Source: Aulosira sp. FACHB-615
GTDB lineage: Bacteria > Cyanobacteriota > Cyanobacteriia > Cyanobacteriales > Nostocaceae
NCBI RefSeq assembly: GCF_014698045.1
Contig: NZ_JACJSE010000010.1
Span: 62,001 to 126,000 of the forward strand
Length of the DNA stretch: 64,000 nucleotides
Direction of reading: 5' to 3'
In this document: in pieces, positions 51,970 through 60,821 of the stretch
Layout of the letters: the number at the start of each line of letters is the position of its first letter
How positions within the stretch are numbered: position 1 is the first letter of the stretch
The notes under the pieces: model-generated
The model's input: the letters and a program-made list of their open reading frames with translations, nothing else
Told to the model about the DNA's origin: nothing
Database searches by the model: none
Translations under genes and position numbers: made by a program

Positions 51970-53142
51970 TTAAAATCTCAATATCTCTCGCTCATAATTT
52001 TCGGGCGTTGGTTCAATCTCCCATACCAAACCTTCACCCGCTTCTAGTTGTAATTCAATTGCTAACTTTTCTGTCGCTGTATCCGCAACACATTCATTAT
52101 CGGGAAATGGTTGTAAATCTTCAGTTAATAACCGCAATTTAAACCCACTAGGAATTAAACCTTGTAGTGATAAACTCTGCAATTCTATAACCCAAATTCC
52201 TGATGTAATCTCGCCTGGAGATTGCACTTGTAACTCGTAATTTTGACCAGCAATTATCAGATGACGAGTTAAAATCACTGGCTCATTTGTTTGGGCTATA
52301 CCTCTACTACCAAGACTAGTTTCTAAATCTAAATAGTTCCAACCAAGTTGTTGGGCTAAATCAGAAATTCCTGTTTGTATCCATTGAATAATTGACCATT
52401 GTTGGGTAATTCCTGTGCGGAGTTCATATAATCTTTGTCTCCAACCGCCATGTTCTAGCAATGCTCCCCATAAGCTAAAGGGAATTGCAAGTCTAGGAAA
52501 TTTTACAGCCGGATTTCCTAATCTTGCTAGTAAATTATTTGCTTGGGTTAATGATAAATTAGCTAGAGGTTCCACTTCAGTTTTTGTTGGCGCATCAGGA
52601 CAAAGTTGACGTGTTACCCACAATATATCTAAGTCGTGGATGAGGTCTTCATAATCTAAATTATAAGTGCGATCGCCTGCACTATAATTACTTGGTTGTT
52701 TGAGTTGCAAATGAGTTGTATATCCCCAAACTTTTACCCAACCATCTTCAGTATTAACTTGCACGGCTAAATAATAATCCCCAGCCCAACTGGGAATATC
52801 CACCCATTCTTGGGGAACACGGATTTCATTGATATCAATTGCTAAACTCGGAATTAATATTAGCCGAGTTTGATTAATAGTAATTGCTGTCCCATTTACT
52901 ACTTCCCAAAAGCTATGCAAAACAGCAAGATTTGGTGCAGGCTTGGCGATAATTCCCCATATTTCTTCTAGCCAAGGTAAAACAGTTAACAAACAAAGTC
53001 GATTTAAATAAGCTTGTAGGCGAGTGCTGGGGGTGGAAAAATTTTGACTTTGCTGCCAAACTGCATCCTGTGTAGTTTCTGATATCTCCACGCAGGATTC
53101 GATGGCAATAGTTGATATCGTTATAGCATTAAGATAGTTCAT
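51970..53142 (-). CDS. DUF1822 family protein
   Basis: The 390-residue protein matches the cyanobacterial DUF1822 family: FSTPSTRLQAYLNRLCLLTV then LPWLEEIWG, and PQEWVDIPSWAGDYYLAVQV, plus the polar Gln/Glu-rich C-terminal half ending NYEREILRF. It is predicted to be soluble with mixed alpha/beta content and no recognised enzyme motif. DUF1822 genes often sit beside sigma-like and caspase or CHAT-type genes in cyanobacteria, and here it does so as well. Role in the island is unknown; a scaffold or regulator is one guess. Confidence 0.82.
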   Translation of the reverse strand: MNYLNAITISTIAIESCVEISETTQDAVWQQSQNFSTPSTRLQAYLNRLCLLTVLPWLEEIWGIIAKPAPNLAVLHSFWEVVNGTAITINQTRLILIPSLAIDINEIRVPQEWVDIPSWAGDYYLAVQVNTEDGWVKVWGYTTHLQLKQPSNYSAGDRTYNLDYEDLIHDLDILWVTRQLCPDAPTKTEVEPLANLSLTQANNLLARLGNPAVKFPRLAIPFSLWGALLEHGGWRQRLYELRTGITQQWSIIQWIQTGISDLAQQLGWNYLDLETSLGSRGIAQTNEPVILTRHLIIAGQNYELQVQSPGEITSGIWVIELQSLSLQGLIPSGFKLRLLTEDLQPFPDNECVADTATEKLAIELQLEAGEGLVWEIEPTPENYEREILRF

Positions 53143-53149
53143 GATTTAA

Positions 53150-53311
53150 TTATCTGTTCAACTGTGTCAATTGATATTCTTTACCTCTGCTAATTTCATC
53201 TACTCCCTCATGAATAGCAGCGAGGAATTTAATTTCTTGAATTATGTGGTGAATTGAAACATCTGGTGGCAGACGTTTGATTAGTTCAATTACTTTTTGT
53301 TGGTCGCTCAT
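53150..53311 (-). CDS. 53-residue protein, antitoxin-like in style
   Basis: Frame 53150-53311 encodes MSDQQKVIELIKRLPPDVSI, then HHIIQEIKFLAAIHEGVDEI and SRGKEYQLTQLNR. The LPPDV...HHIIQEIKFLAAI...GVDEI pattern recalls the small helical antitoxins of type II RelE-type loci (LPxDaTxEDIxY...). No toxin gene is adjacent. It fills the gap between the sigma-like and DUF1822 genes with same-strand spacings of 82 and 7 bases, which supports a real gene. No strong ribosome site is visible. Function uncertain; it may be a small regulator of the island. Confidence 0.6.
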   Translation of the reverse strand: MSDQQKVIELIKRLPPDVSIHHIIQEIKFLAAIHEGVDEISRGKEYQLTQLNR

Positions 53312-53393
53312 AAAACAATATCTTGTGAAAGTGACAATCTACTCCCTACTCCCAATTCCCAGCCTTAACGGGTACTTGAGAAATCAAATAGAG

Positions 53394-54581
53394 CTATAAT
53401 TCATTGTGTTTTTTGTAGTATTTCTCTAGCCATTCATCAATTAATCCATTCATGTTATTGATTACGTTGGGACTCAGAGAAATATTCTGGGTGGTTTGCG
53501 ACCATTGCGCTAAAGTGATGAGTGATTCAGATTTGAATTTTTGGAGTCGGCGCACCACAGTTGGCTGAGATATTCCTAGCTTGAGTGATATTTCTTTTTG
53601 GGTGAGTCCTTCGCCGTAGTACATTTTCAGTAGCTCTTGTTTTTGTGCGTCAAGATTGGTGATGCTATTGCTTAACAGGGAATTTATCTCTGTCCAGAGA
53701 GATTTACGGATTTGTGCTTCTTCCTCATCTAGTAGTTTTGTCAAGGGAGTAGCATCGCCACTAGGTAAGATATCTCGCAATGTATTGTCTTCGTTAAATA
53801 CCGACGCATCTAAAGAAGCAGTGGGTGGAGCGGTATAAGCTCGAATTGCTTGGACACAAGCTTCTAGCCATTTTTGGATAGTTTTCGCATCTGATGGTGG
53901 TAGTTGCTGAATTCGTTCTTGGTTGTAAACTTGGGCGATCGCTTCCCATACAATCAAATCAGGGGCGGTAAGCTGGCGGTTTCCCTTGGGTTTTGTGGGC
54001 GCATAAATCACCTTGAAGCATTCCCACGCAAAAATATAAGGCGCAATTTCTGTGGCGGATAACCCACGCTGTACTAAAGCTTTATGAAGTAATTTTTGAC
54101 TACTGTGTAGTAATAACGACCAATCACTTCTAATACTTGCTTCTTCTAGCCCTTCTTTGAGTAGCCCATCTTTGATGAGATTACAAAACACCCGATAAGC
54201 AAAAGCTTCTAAATTAGACTGTCGCTGGGGGTCAAATCCTGTGAATACCTTATCAATATATGCGATCGCTATTTGAAAATAATCCGCTAAAGTATACTGT
54301 GGCAACGTAAATCGCGGTTTGACTTTTGTAGCAGCTTTGTAACCAACTTCTTGTAAGTAAGCATACAAATGACCCCTCGCCAGACTTTTTGGCTGATTTT
54401 GCCAAACCTCGTGCCAGTATAATGCCCAATCAGATGTGGAACGTTCTGCGGCGGAATACTGACTGAGGTAATTACTCATATTGCGATAGAGCTTGCTATC
54501 CGTGACCCATGTTGTGGAACCGCCTGATGAAAATTGCAGAAAGCTCGAAAAAATCTCAACAATTTCTTGACGAGGGTGCAT
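53394..54581 (-). CDS. Sigma-factor-like protein with region-4-type helix-turn-helix
   Basis: The 395-residue protein has a poorly conserved helical N-terminal 300 residues with RQSNLEAFAYRVFCNLIKDG, then region-4-like LLKMYYGEGLTQKEISLKLG and ISQPTVVRRLQKFK at about 320-355. The last part should contact -35 promoter elements, as in sigma-70-type or related factors. Region 2 is not clear to me, so it may be an unusual group sigma or a DNA-binding regulator. It heads the minus-strand run of DUF1822 and caspase genes and diverges from the exported-protein gene at 54720, whose promoter it might control. Confidence 0.72.
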   Translation of the reverse strand: MHPRQEIVEIFSSFLQFSSGGSTTWVTDSKLYRNMSNYLSQYSAAERSTSDWALYWHEVWQNQPKSLARGHLYAYLQEVGYKAATKVKPRFTLPQYTLADYFQIAIAYIDKVFTGFDPQRQSNLEAFAYRVFCNLIKDGLLKEGLEEASIRSDWSLLLHSSQKLLHKALVQRGLSATEIAPYIFAWECFKVIYAPTKPKGNRQLTAPDLIVWEAIAQVYNQERIQQLPPSDAKTIQKWLEACVQAIRAYTAPPTASLDASVFNEDNTLRDILPSGDATPLTKLLDEEEAQIRKSLWTEINSLLSNSITNLDAQKQELLKMYYGEGLTQKEISLKLGISQPTVVRRLQKFKSESLITLAQWSQTTQNISLSPNVINNMNGLIDEWLEKYYKKHNEL

Positions 54582-54719
54582 GAATTGACTTGTTTAACTC
54601 TATTTTTATAATTTACAAATTATCTTTACATAATATTTAAGAATGAAGGGGAAATACCTACGAATATTTTCAGAATTTCCACAGTATATACCCATAGTTA
54701 AAGTTTTCTGGAGTTAGCG
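54582..54719. promoter_or_regulatory. Divergent promoter region of the caspase/sigma island
   Basis: The 138-base A+T-rich gap lies between the sigma-like gene (minus) and the exported protein gene (plus). It contains two TTTACA[AT]A octamers on the plus strand (about 54610-54631) separated by 5 bases, not the 2 bases of an HLR1 site. A GGAG ribosome site precedes ATG 54720 by 6 bases. No firm operator was identified. Confidence 0.35.
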
Positions 54720-56108
54720 ATGAATAACCGCAAGTTAAAACCACAACACAGAAGATTGATGTATGCGATCGCTACTTTCATGATTCCTCTGTATACTGTG
54801 GCAACAACAACAAATAGTTATGCCAATGTCCCAGAAAAAGCAGAATTATACCAAATTTTAGGCAATCATGAACTGTCAATTCGGCGCGGTTCTAACTATG
54901 GCCCTGCTGTTGTTGGTAGTTTTTTACAAAAAGTATATGATACTTTATTCCTTCCCGGTAATGGTAAATCCTTTGCTCAATTACGCTTTCAAAATGCGGC
55001 GGGAAAGGATATGGGACTACAACTCCAAGCCAGTACTAAAAATAAACAATTAACACTTTATTACTTACCTTGTACAGCTAAACAAGGAGATTCTTTACTC
55101 ATAGAATGGGCGAATCAAGGTAGTGGTAAACGTGCCTGCGAATATGGAGTGCGTGTACAGCGTGGTGTCCGTAATCAAACTAAATTTATCGATAAAAATT
55201 CATCTAATATTGAGCCTGCTAAACAGTTATTGATAGCCCAAAGTTCTGGTACTAAATTGCAATATTGTAGTGTTGCTGCCGCCGATGGTCGCGGCTGGAG
55301 TGGTGTTTCTGCCAGTGAACCTTGTGACGAACCAATACAACAATGTCTGACAAGTGGTGGTAAGGAATGTGCAGCGATTACTAGAGATGAGTGGAGTCTC
55401 AGAAATGAAAACTTAATTGCCACTGTCAACTGTGCCAACAATCAATCTTTCAGTGAAAAAAGTAGTGGTTCTGGGATGAAAGATGCAGTAGCTAAACTTT
55501 GGGAACAATCTCAAAATCAAAAAGCCAAATTTTGTGCGCTGCATGTAATTAATTCTGAGCAAGATGAAGTGATTGTCGCTCCCAAAGTTCCAGATAGAAA
55601 TTTGTTTCAAACCCGCAATACACCGAATGGCATTCAAGTAGATGTCATAGCAGGAATCGCCAGTGTAATTTCAGCTAAAAATCCCCAAGGTGTTACCCTC
55701 AAACTAGGACAAAGATATAACTATAACGGAGAAAATCAAGAAGATCAAATAGAAACTTTTGATAATCAAGTTGAATCAATTGAATTACAAGTTTATCAAG
55801 CTAAAGCAAGAGGGTTAAAACTCTGCGACCAAGAACAAGTGAGTGGTGGTCAACAAGGTGATAGCCGAGAAATTCAACTCACCGCGAATGAAGGTCAAAT
55901 TAATATCAGTTATGAAATGTATAACGTTCCTGATAGATTAAAAGTCAGCTATGAAGGACAAACTCTTATAGATACAGATTTTGTTTCAGGTAGTAATAAA
56001 GTATCTGCGAAGTTTAAAGGTAATTCTGGGCAAGTTAAAGTAGAAGTTATTGGTAATAAAGATATATCAACCACTCAGTGGAAATATACACTTTATTGTC
56101 CACAATAA
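54720..56108 (+). CDS. Exported protein of unknown function in the caspase/sigma island
   Basis: The 462-residue protein has a signal peptide (RLMYAIATFMIPLYTVATTT, cleavage after SYA). The N-terminal half is Cys-containing and beta-like, with LYQILGNHELSIRRGSNYGP and KVYDTLFLPGNGKSFAQLRF. The C-terminal part (about 375-462) is a beta-sandwich-like domain with EIQLTANEGQINISYEMYNV and TDFVSGSNKVSAKFKGNSGQ plus VKVEVIG. No enzymatic motif was seen. It has a good ribosome site and diverges from the sigma-like gene, so it is a plausible output or sensor of the island. I do not recognise a family. Confidence 0.7.
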   Translation: MNNRKLKPQHRRLMYAIATFMIPLYTVATTTNSYANVPEKAELYQILGNHELSIRRGSNYGPAVVGSFLQKVYDTLFLPGNGKSFAQLRFQNAAGKDMGLQLQASTKNKQLTLYYLPCTAKQGDSLLIEWANQGSGKRACEYGVRVQRGVRNQTKFIDKNSSNIEPAKQLLIAQSSGTKLQYCSVAAADGRGWSGVSASEPCDEPIQQCLTSGGKECAAITRDEWSLRNENLIATVNCANNQSFSEKSSGSGMKDAVAKLWEQSQNQKAKFCALHVINSEQDEVIVAPKVPDRNLFQTRNTPNGIQVDVIAGIASVISAKNPQGVTLKLGQRYNYNGENQEDQIETFDNQVESIELQVYQAKARGLKLCDQEQVSGGQQGDSREIQLTANEGQINISYEMYNVPDRLKVSYEGQTLIDTDFVSGSNKVSAKFKGNSGQVKVEVIGNKDISTTQWKYTLYCPQ

Positions 56109-56191
56109 AATAGTTTCTCAGACTGAAGTCTGGGGATACACAAACTTAGAATATCTAAGAGCAACTATAGCTTTTTATTTCCTGCTGAGAT

Positions 56192-56230
56192 ACCAATTCA
56201 TCTGCATCTATCTGCGTGCATCTGCGGTTA
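56192..56230. repeat. One-ended repeat remnant (ATACCAATTC plus TCTGC tandem)
   Basis: ATACCAATTC is followed by three near-copies of a 10-base ATCTGCGTGC-type unit. The start matches the ends of the MITE-like elements at 21066 and 37564; no complementary end follows, so it looks decayed. It lies between the exported protein gene and the next MITE. Confidence 0.5.
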
Positions 56231-56269
56231 ATTTTTTTCTAGTACCTCACTAAAGTAATGAATGCTATA

Positions 56270-56390
56270 CAGTTCAGTTAAGGCAACAGACTGGTGTAGG
56301 TTGGGTGGAGGAACGGAACCGAACATTCACGCATACTTTGTTGGGTTACGCTATCGCTACACCCAACCTACTATTCTCTTAACTGAACTG
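56270..56390. repeat. MITE-like element with perfect 13-base ends
   Basis: CAGTTCAGTTAAG (56270-56282) and CTTAACTGAACTG (56378-56390) are perfect inverted repeats around an inner palindrome GTAGGTTGGGTG and CACCCAACCTAC. Such elements are dispersed in cyanobacteria. No gene is disrupted. Confidence 0.8.
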
Positions 56391-56465
56391 AAATCTACGG
56401 CTACAGAAATAAAGTCCGCAAGACCAACTGAGCGGACTATTTAACATTAACTTAGATAAGATTTT

Positions 56466-58412
56466 CTAGAATGGAATGCGGAAAATGCGCCCACCACCAG
56501 TACTTTCTTTAATTACTAAAGTTAGGTTTTGTGAGCCTTGACTATTCCAAGTTTGTCCTAATACTTGCACTTCGCCTTTAATTGTTCCCTTGGCTGGAAC
56601 TTGTGCTTGAGCAGATGAAAATCTGGTTTTCAATTTTTTGCCACTTTCTGTTACTACTTCAGCATATAAAGGCACAAATGCAAAGGGGCGATCGCTGCGA
56701 TTTTCGACAATAAAATTAATCGTGAAGTTTCGATTGCTTTCCACCTTACCGCCATCGATGCGAATCTCTACATTATCTCTGGTTTGTCCAGATGCGATCG
56801 CTACTACGCCGCGTGTCGGTTTACTTCCAGGATTAAGATTAGCTTTAGGAGGTTTTTCATCTGGCTGAGATCCAGGATTTGTCGCCGCAATACTCGGAGT
56901 TACCCCTTGAATTAAATCCTGAATTTCTTTGTGTTTTTTCACTCCTTCAAAAGCGTAACGATTATAGTTATTGCTTTGAATTAAATTTTCTAAATATGTA
57001 ACTCGTTCTGCGGGAGCCGGATGAGTAGATTGCCAAGAAGTTTCTGATTTTCCGCCAGATTTAGCATTTAAGGTTGCCATCAAATTCCGCAAGCCATCCG
57101 CAGCATAGCCAGCCTTGGTTAATACTCTCGTACCTAAAATATCCGCTTGTCGTTCATTTTCTCGGCTATGTTCTTTACCTACCATTTCCTGTAACATATC
57201 CGGCATAGGAATGACATTACTTAAACTACTAATAAACTTACCTTGGGCAACACGTTGAAAACCATGAGATAGCACAGCATGAGCAAGTTCATGACTTAAT
57301 AAACCTGCCAATTCTGCTTCCGAATTAGCGGCTAAAATTGCTCCCGTATTTACAAAAACTTTTCCCCCAGGTAAGGCAAAAGCATTAATTGAACTGTCTT
57401 GAATAACGTAGTATTCATAATCAAACTTGCGCCCCATCAAAGGCTCTAGTCTGCCGCCAATTCCACGCACATAATTGAGAACTTGTGGGTCTTCTAATAA
57501 CTTACCTTCTTGTTGATATTGTTTAACTAATTTATCAGCAACTTCTTTCCCAAAAGCCGATTCACCTTGCAAAAGCATAGATACTGTTTCAAAACCGGAA
57601 ACCCCAGCTTGCCAATCTTTTGTACTAAATGCTTTTACACCACCTACAACTGCACTAAAAATACCTTGAAATCGTAAATCATCATTCAGCTTGCTGTGAT
57701 GACGTTGGAGATTTTTCTCGGCAAGTTGTTCAAACTCTGGTGCTTCTGGATAATCAACATAAATTGTGGCAAATTGTCTGGCAGCAATGGAAGCTTCTAA
57801 AAACTTTTGTTCTTTTTCTAAAGCATTAATTTTCGCTTTGAGTAATTCTGGCTCATCAGGATATAATTCTACTGCTCTTCCGAGAACTTCTAGGGCATTT
57901 TTTGGCTGTCCATCTTTAGCACTATTTTTACAAGCTTCTGGTTTATTCTGGCAAGCTTCAGCTAACAGTAAATGACCTTTAATAAATTCTGGATAATTAC
58001 TTAGTAATAGTTGCAGAGGTAAAAAAATCTTGCTGTCTAAATTTTGCTGTAAACCTTCATTGGCATTCCGCCAGTATACTTGACCATCACCCGGCAGTTT
58101 GTCAACTTCATAAATAGCAGTACGTCTTCTATCACTAGCTGCAAACTCAGATTTGACTTTGCGATAAAGATTTTCTGCTGCTTGCAGTTGTCCTTTTTGA
58201 TAGAGTTCATCAGCTTCTGCAAAGGTTTGAAAGCGGCTGATGGCTGAGGAATTTTGCGCCAGCTTGACACTTGTAATTTGCGGTTGGCGATGTGTGCCGG
58301 TTCCTGACTCAGCATGAACCTTGAAGTTGCTTCCTAGTAAACAACTACCAGTGGTCACGCCTAAAATCAAGCTCAATTTTACAGCTTGAGCAACTGGAAA
58401 TGCTCTAGTCAT
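56466..58412 (-). CDS. M48-family metalloprotease with N-terminal TPR-like region
   Basis: The 648-residue product has a signal-like hydrophobic N terminus (VKLSLILGVTTGSCLLGSN). A TPR-like helical region spans about 60-230 and an M48 peptidase domain about 300-480. Zinc ligands are in HELAH (374-378) with the third Glu near ENERQAD (about 418-424). Upstream SSINAFALPGGKVFVNTGAI is the family-typical stretch. A beta-sandwich C-terminal domain of about 110 residues follows a Pro-rich linker. It resembles BepA-type proteases that police outer-membrane assembly. ATG 58412 has AAAGG 9 bases upstream. Confidence 0.87.
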   Translation of the reverse strand: MTRAFPVAQAVKLSLILGVTTGSCLLGSNFKVHAESGTGTHRQPQITSVKLAQNSSAISRFQTFAEADELYQKGQLQAAENLYRKVKSEFAASDRRRTAIYEVDKLPGDGQVYWRNANEGLQQNLDSKIFLPLQLLLSNYPEFIKGHLLLAEACQNKPEACKNSAKDGQPKNALEVLGRAVELYPDEPELLKAKINALEKEQKFLEASIAARQFATIYVDYPEAPEFEQLAEKNLQRHHSKLNDDLRFQGIFSAVVGGVKAFSTKDWQAGVSGFETVSMLLQGESAFGKEVADKLVKQYQQEGKLLEDPQVLNYVRGIGGRLEPLMGRKFDYEYYVIQDSSINAFALPGGKVFVNTGAILAANSEAELAGLLSHELAHAVLSHGFQRVAQGKFISSLSNVIPMPDMLQEMVGKEHSRENERQADILGTRVLTKAGYAADGLRNLMATLNAKSGGKSETSWQSTHPAPAERVTYLENLIQSNNYNRYAFEGVKKHKEIQDLIQGVTPSIAATNPGSQPDEKPPKANLNPGSKPTRGVVAIASGQTRDNVEIRIDGGKVESNRNFTINFIVENRSDRPFAFVPLYAEVVTESGKKLKTRFSSAQAQVPAKGTIKGEVQVLGQTWNSQGSQNLTLVIKESTGGGRIFRIPF

Positions 58413-58817
58413 AGAATTTGCCTTTAATTCATCTGAATAACATTACTGCGTGATTTTACGGTTTATTCATTGACTGACTAGGACTGACTCAGAAAAATTT
58501 TCTTGTGAGACTGGGTGTAGGGGAATCAGGGTACAGGGGTGTTTACAATCTGGAAACTTGAGACACAACATTATCAAATCATTGTTGACCCCAAATTAGT
58601 GATTATGCTGGAAGATAACTACGTTATTTTATGATTTTAATCTGCCCAAATCATTAAAAGTTTACAAATTAAGATAAATTTCAGTTTCAATTTAGCAAGT
58701 ATTCCTTAAACAGCATTTGGTTATGCCACTCAAGTTTGCCAGAATTGATTTGATGAATTGCTATAGCAATTCTAGTTTGTAACAAGTTCTATAATGGTCA
58801 AACAATTACTGGGATGG

Positions 58818-58940
58818 AACTTTGGGATATTACTGTCATAGATAGTAATAATTTTATGAAACAAGTTATTTGAGCATTAAAAAACTTGTTGAAAAAAACT
58901 TTGGGATATTACTGTAACAAATAGTAATAATTTTATGAAA
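58818..58940. repeat. Direct duplication of a 44-base unit (two copies)
   Basis: 58818-58861 and 58897-58940 share AACTTTGGGATATTACTGT, then three to four differing bases, then ATAGTAATAATTTTATGAA. Each unit has complementary ATTACT and AGTAAT, so each can form a small hairpin. A 35-base spacer with an ACAAGTT...AACTTGT pair separates them. They lie 113 bases upstream of the start at 59054. Confidence 0.7.
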
Positions 58941-59053
58941 ATGATAAGTGCTGTGAAGCCCCAAAAGTTCATCAAAAATTAGATAGCGATCGCGTTAGTT
59001 TGTTTTGAGAGTTGGGCAGTATAAAATACCGAAAAACTAATTTGGTATATCTT

Positions 59054-59686
59054 ATGTTCAAAGATAAATTACTTCAACGTTATCTTGGTGCGATCGCCGC
59101 TTTGGCTATGATTAGTTTGCTGAGTTCATGGACTGGATTATCATATCCCCATGACATTTCTAATTCCTGGGACGGCTGGTTGTGGGGAATGGCAGATCCA
59201 GTATTAGTGTTGACTGAGTTTGTGAGTATCTTAGCCATCGGTTTACTCGCCGCCAGCACCCAGCATTGTAGCTGGATAGCCACTGCGCTGATATCAGCCA
59301 ATATTTTGGGAACAATAATTACTCTCTCGCAAATAAATTTACCAGTGTCAGAAGTTGCGATCGCAATAGTGAGTGTGGCTTTTGGTATGGTATTGGTGAC
59401 AGCAAAACAGCCGAAGTTATTCACACTACTGCTACTAACAGCGATCGCAGGTTTGTTTCATGGCTATTTTAATAGTGAATCAATTATTGGGGCAGGCACA
59501 ATGCCTTCAGTTATGTATGTTGTCGGTGCAGCTTTGACGCAATATGCAGTGGTAAAAAGTGTCAGCCAAATTGCTACTCAGGTGAGTCAAGCAGATTTAT
59601 CCAGTATTTTGTCTAGAAGAATGAGTCTGTTAGGTTTTGCTATCTGCGCTCTTGGTTTTGTGTCGTTGACTATGGGGATCAACTAA
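59054..59686 (+). CDS. Membrane protein of unknown function
   Basis: The 210-residue protein has about six hydrophobic segments, among them YLGAIAALAMISLLSSW, DPVLVLTEFVSILAIGLLAA, TALISANILGTIITLSQ and VAIAIVSVAFGMVLVTA. It resembles HupE/UreJ-like proteins only in style: the acidic 'YPHDISNSWDGWLWG' loop after the first helix might bind a metal. No firm family call is possible. ATG 59054 is preferred to the TTG at 59012. Two direct repeats upstream may control it. Convergent with the sugar transferase, 6 bases between stops. Confidence 0.6.
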   Translation: MFKDKLLQRYLGAIAALAMISLLSSWTGLSYPHDISNSWDGWLWGMADPVLVLTEFVSILAIGLLAASTQHCSWIATALISANILGTIITLSQINLPVSEVAIAIVSVAFGMVLVTAKQPKLFTLLLLTAIAGLFHGYFNSESIIGAGTMPSVMYVVGAALTQYAVVKSVSQIATQVSQADLSSILSRRMSLLGFAICALGFVSLTMGIN

Positions 59687-59692
59687 ATTTAT

Positions 59693-60367
59693 TTAAAAAG
59701 CCCCAACTTTGCCAAAGATGACGTAGAAAGTCTTGGTAATCAACAACAAATCATACAATGGATGCCATTTTTCTTGGTAACGTAAGTCTAAATCAACTAT
59801 TTGTTCAAAATCTTTGACGTGAGAACGACCATTAACTTGCCATTCACCAGTCAAACCCGGTTTGACATTCAAACGTTGCCAATGACGTTGATTATACTTA
59901 GCTACCTCATCAGATGTAGGTGGGCGGGTTCCTACCAAACTCATCTCACCTACCAGTACATTCCAAAATTGTGGCAACTCATCTAAGCTGGTACGGCGTA
60001 AAAAACGCCCGACTTTCGTAACTCGAAAGTCATGCTGATTTTTAAAGATTAATCCGTCAGCTTCGTTGGTAACTAAAGATTTGAGTCTTTCGGCATCATC
60101 AACCATTGAACGGAATTTACGGAGTTTGAAAGGTCGTCCTTGCAGTCCGTAACGTTCCTGAGTAAAGAAAATTGGGCCTGGACTATCGAGTTTAATAGCG
60201 ATCGCTATCGGTATAAACACAATACCCAAAATGATTAAACCCACTAAACTCCCTAAAATATCTAAACAACGTTTGAATTTAGAATCTACGGAAGAGTGGG
60301 GTGTGTCTAATTTCCAAACTCTGTCAGTAGGAACTTGACAAAGACTTTGCAATTGTGTTTGGTACAT
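59693..60367 (-). CDS. Bacterial sugar transferase (polyisoprenyl-phosphate glycosyl-1-P transferase type)
   Basis: The 224-residue protein has the family signature of exopolysaccharide initiating transferases: KRCLDILGSLVGLIILGIVF (single membrane anchor), SPGPIFFTQERYGLQGRPF, KLRKFRSMVDDAE, DELPQFWNVLVGEMSLVGTR with PP, and KPGLTGEWQVNGRSHVKDFE. These enzymes move a sugar-phosphate onto a lipid carrier to start polysaccharide repeats. It lies alone, so the polymer is unknown, though an envelope or sheath polysaccharide is likely. The N-terminal 30 residues before KFKRCLD are an extension. Confidence 0.9.
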   Translation of the reverse strand: MYQTQLQSLCQVPTDRVWKLDTPHSSVDSKFKRCLDILGSLVGLIILGIVFIPIAIAIKLDSPGPIFFTQERYGLQGRPFKLRKFRSMVDDAERLKSLVTNEADGLIFKNQHDFRVTKVGRFLRRTSLDELPQFWNVLVGEMSLVGTRPPTSDEVAKYNQRHWQRLNVKPGLTGEWQVNGRSHVKDFEQIVDLDLRYQEKWHPLYDLLLITKTFYVIFGKVGAF

Positions 60368-60821
60368 TGTCTAGCCAATTGTAATTAATCACGGGAAATT
60401 CACGGAAATTTAACCCAGAATATAAACTTTACCCTTTGCTACTCAGGAGTTTTTTAAGGTATATTTACTTAATCTTCATCAAGAATACTAAATTGATGAA
60501 ATTTTGTAAAATCTGCATAAAATTTTTTAGATATCTTTTAAAGAGTACTTAAGTATAAATATTATGTATAAAAAAATGCTTGAATATCAAAATTAATTAC
60601 TAATTGATTCATGTAACTTTCTGGCTAAACTGAAGTAGCTAAGAAAAATCACTAAGTAGTAAGGACAATACATCCCTACAAATGATTTGTTCAGACTAAC
60701 TTCAGATGGCACTCTTGTATATTTGGGCAGATATCAGAGATTATCCCCAAGGGCATAAGTAAAAAAAGGCACAAAGGCTAGGGTTCAGGACTAATAATTT
60801 TTATGATGGGATGGTGGAAAT
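60368..60821. other. Intergenic region, A+T-rich
   Basis: A 454-base gap, very A+T-rich between about 60470 and 60600. No gene, RNA or palindrome was identified; the downstream coiled-coil gene has a GGTGG ribosome site. Confidence 0.4.

Noticed and set aside
54610..54631. HLR1 site in the sigma/exported-protein promoter
   Set aside because: The two TTTACA octamers are separated by 5 bases; HLR1 needs 2.
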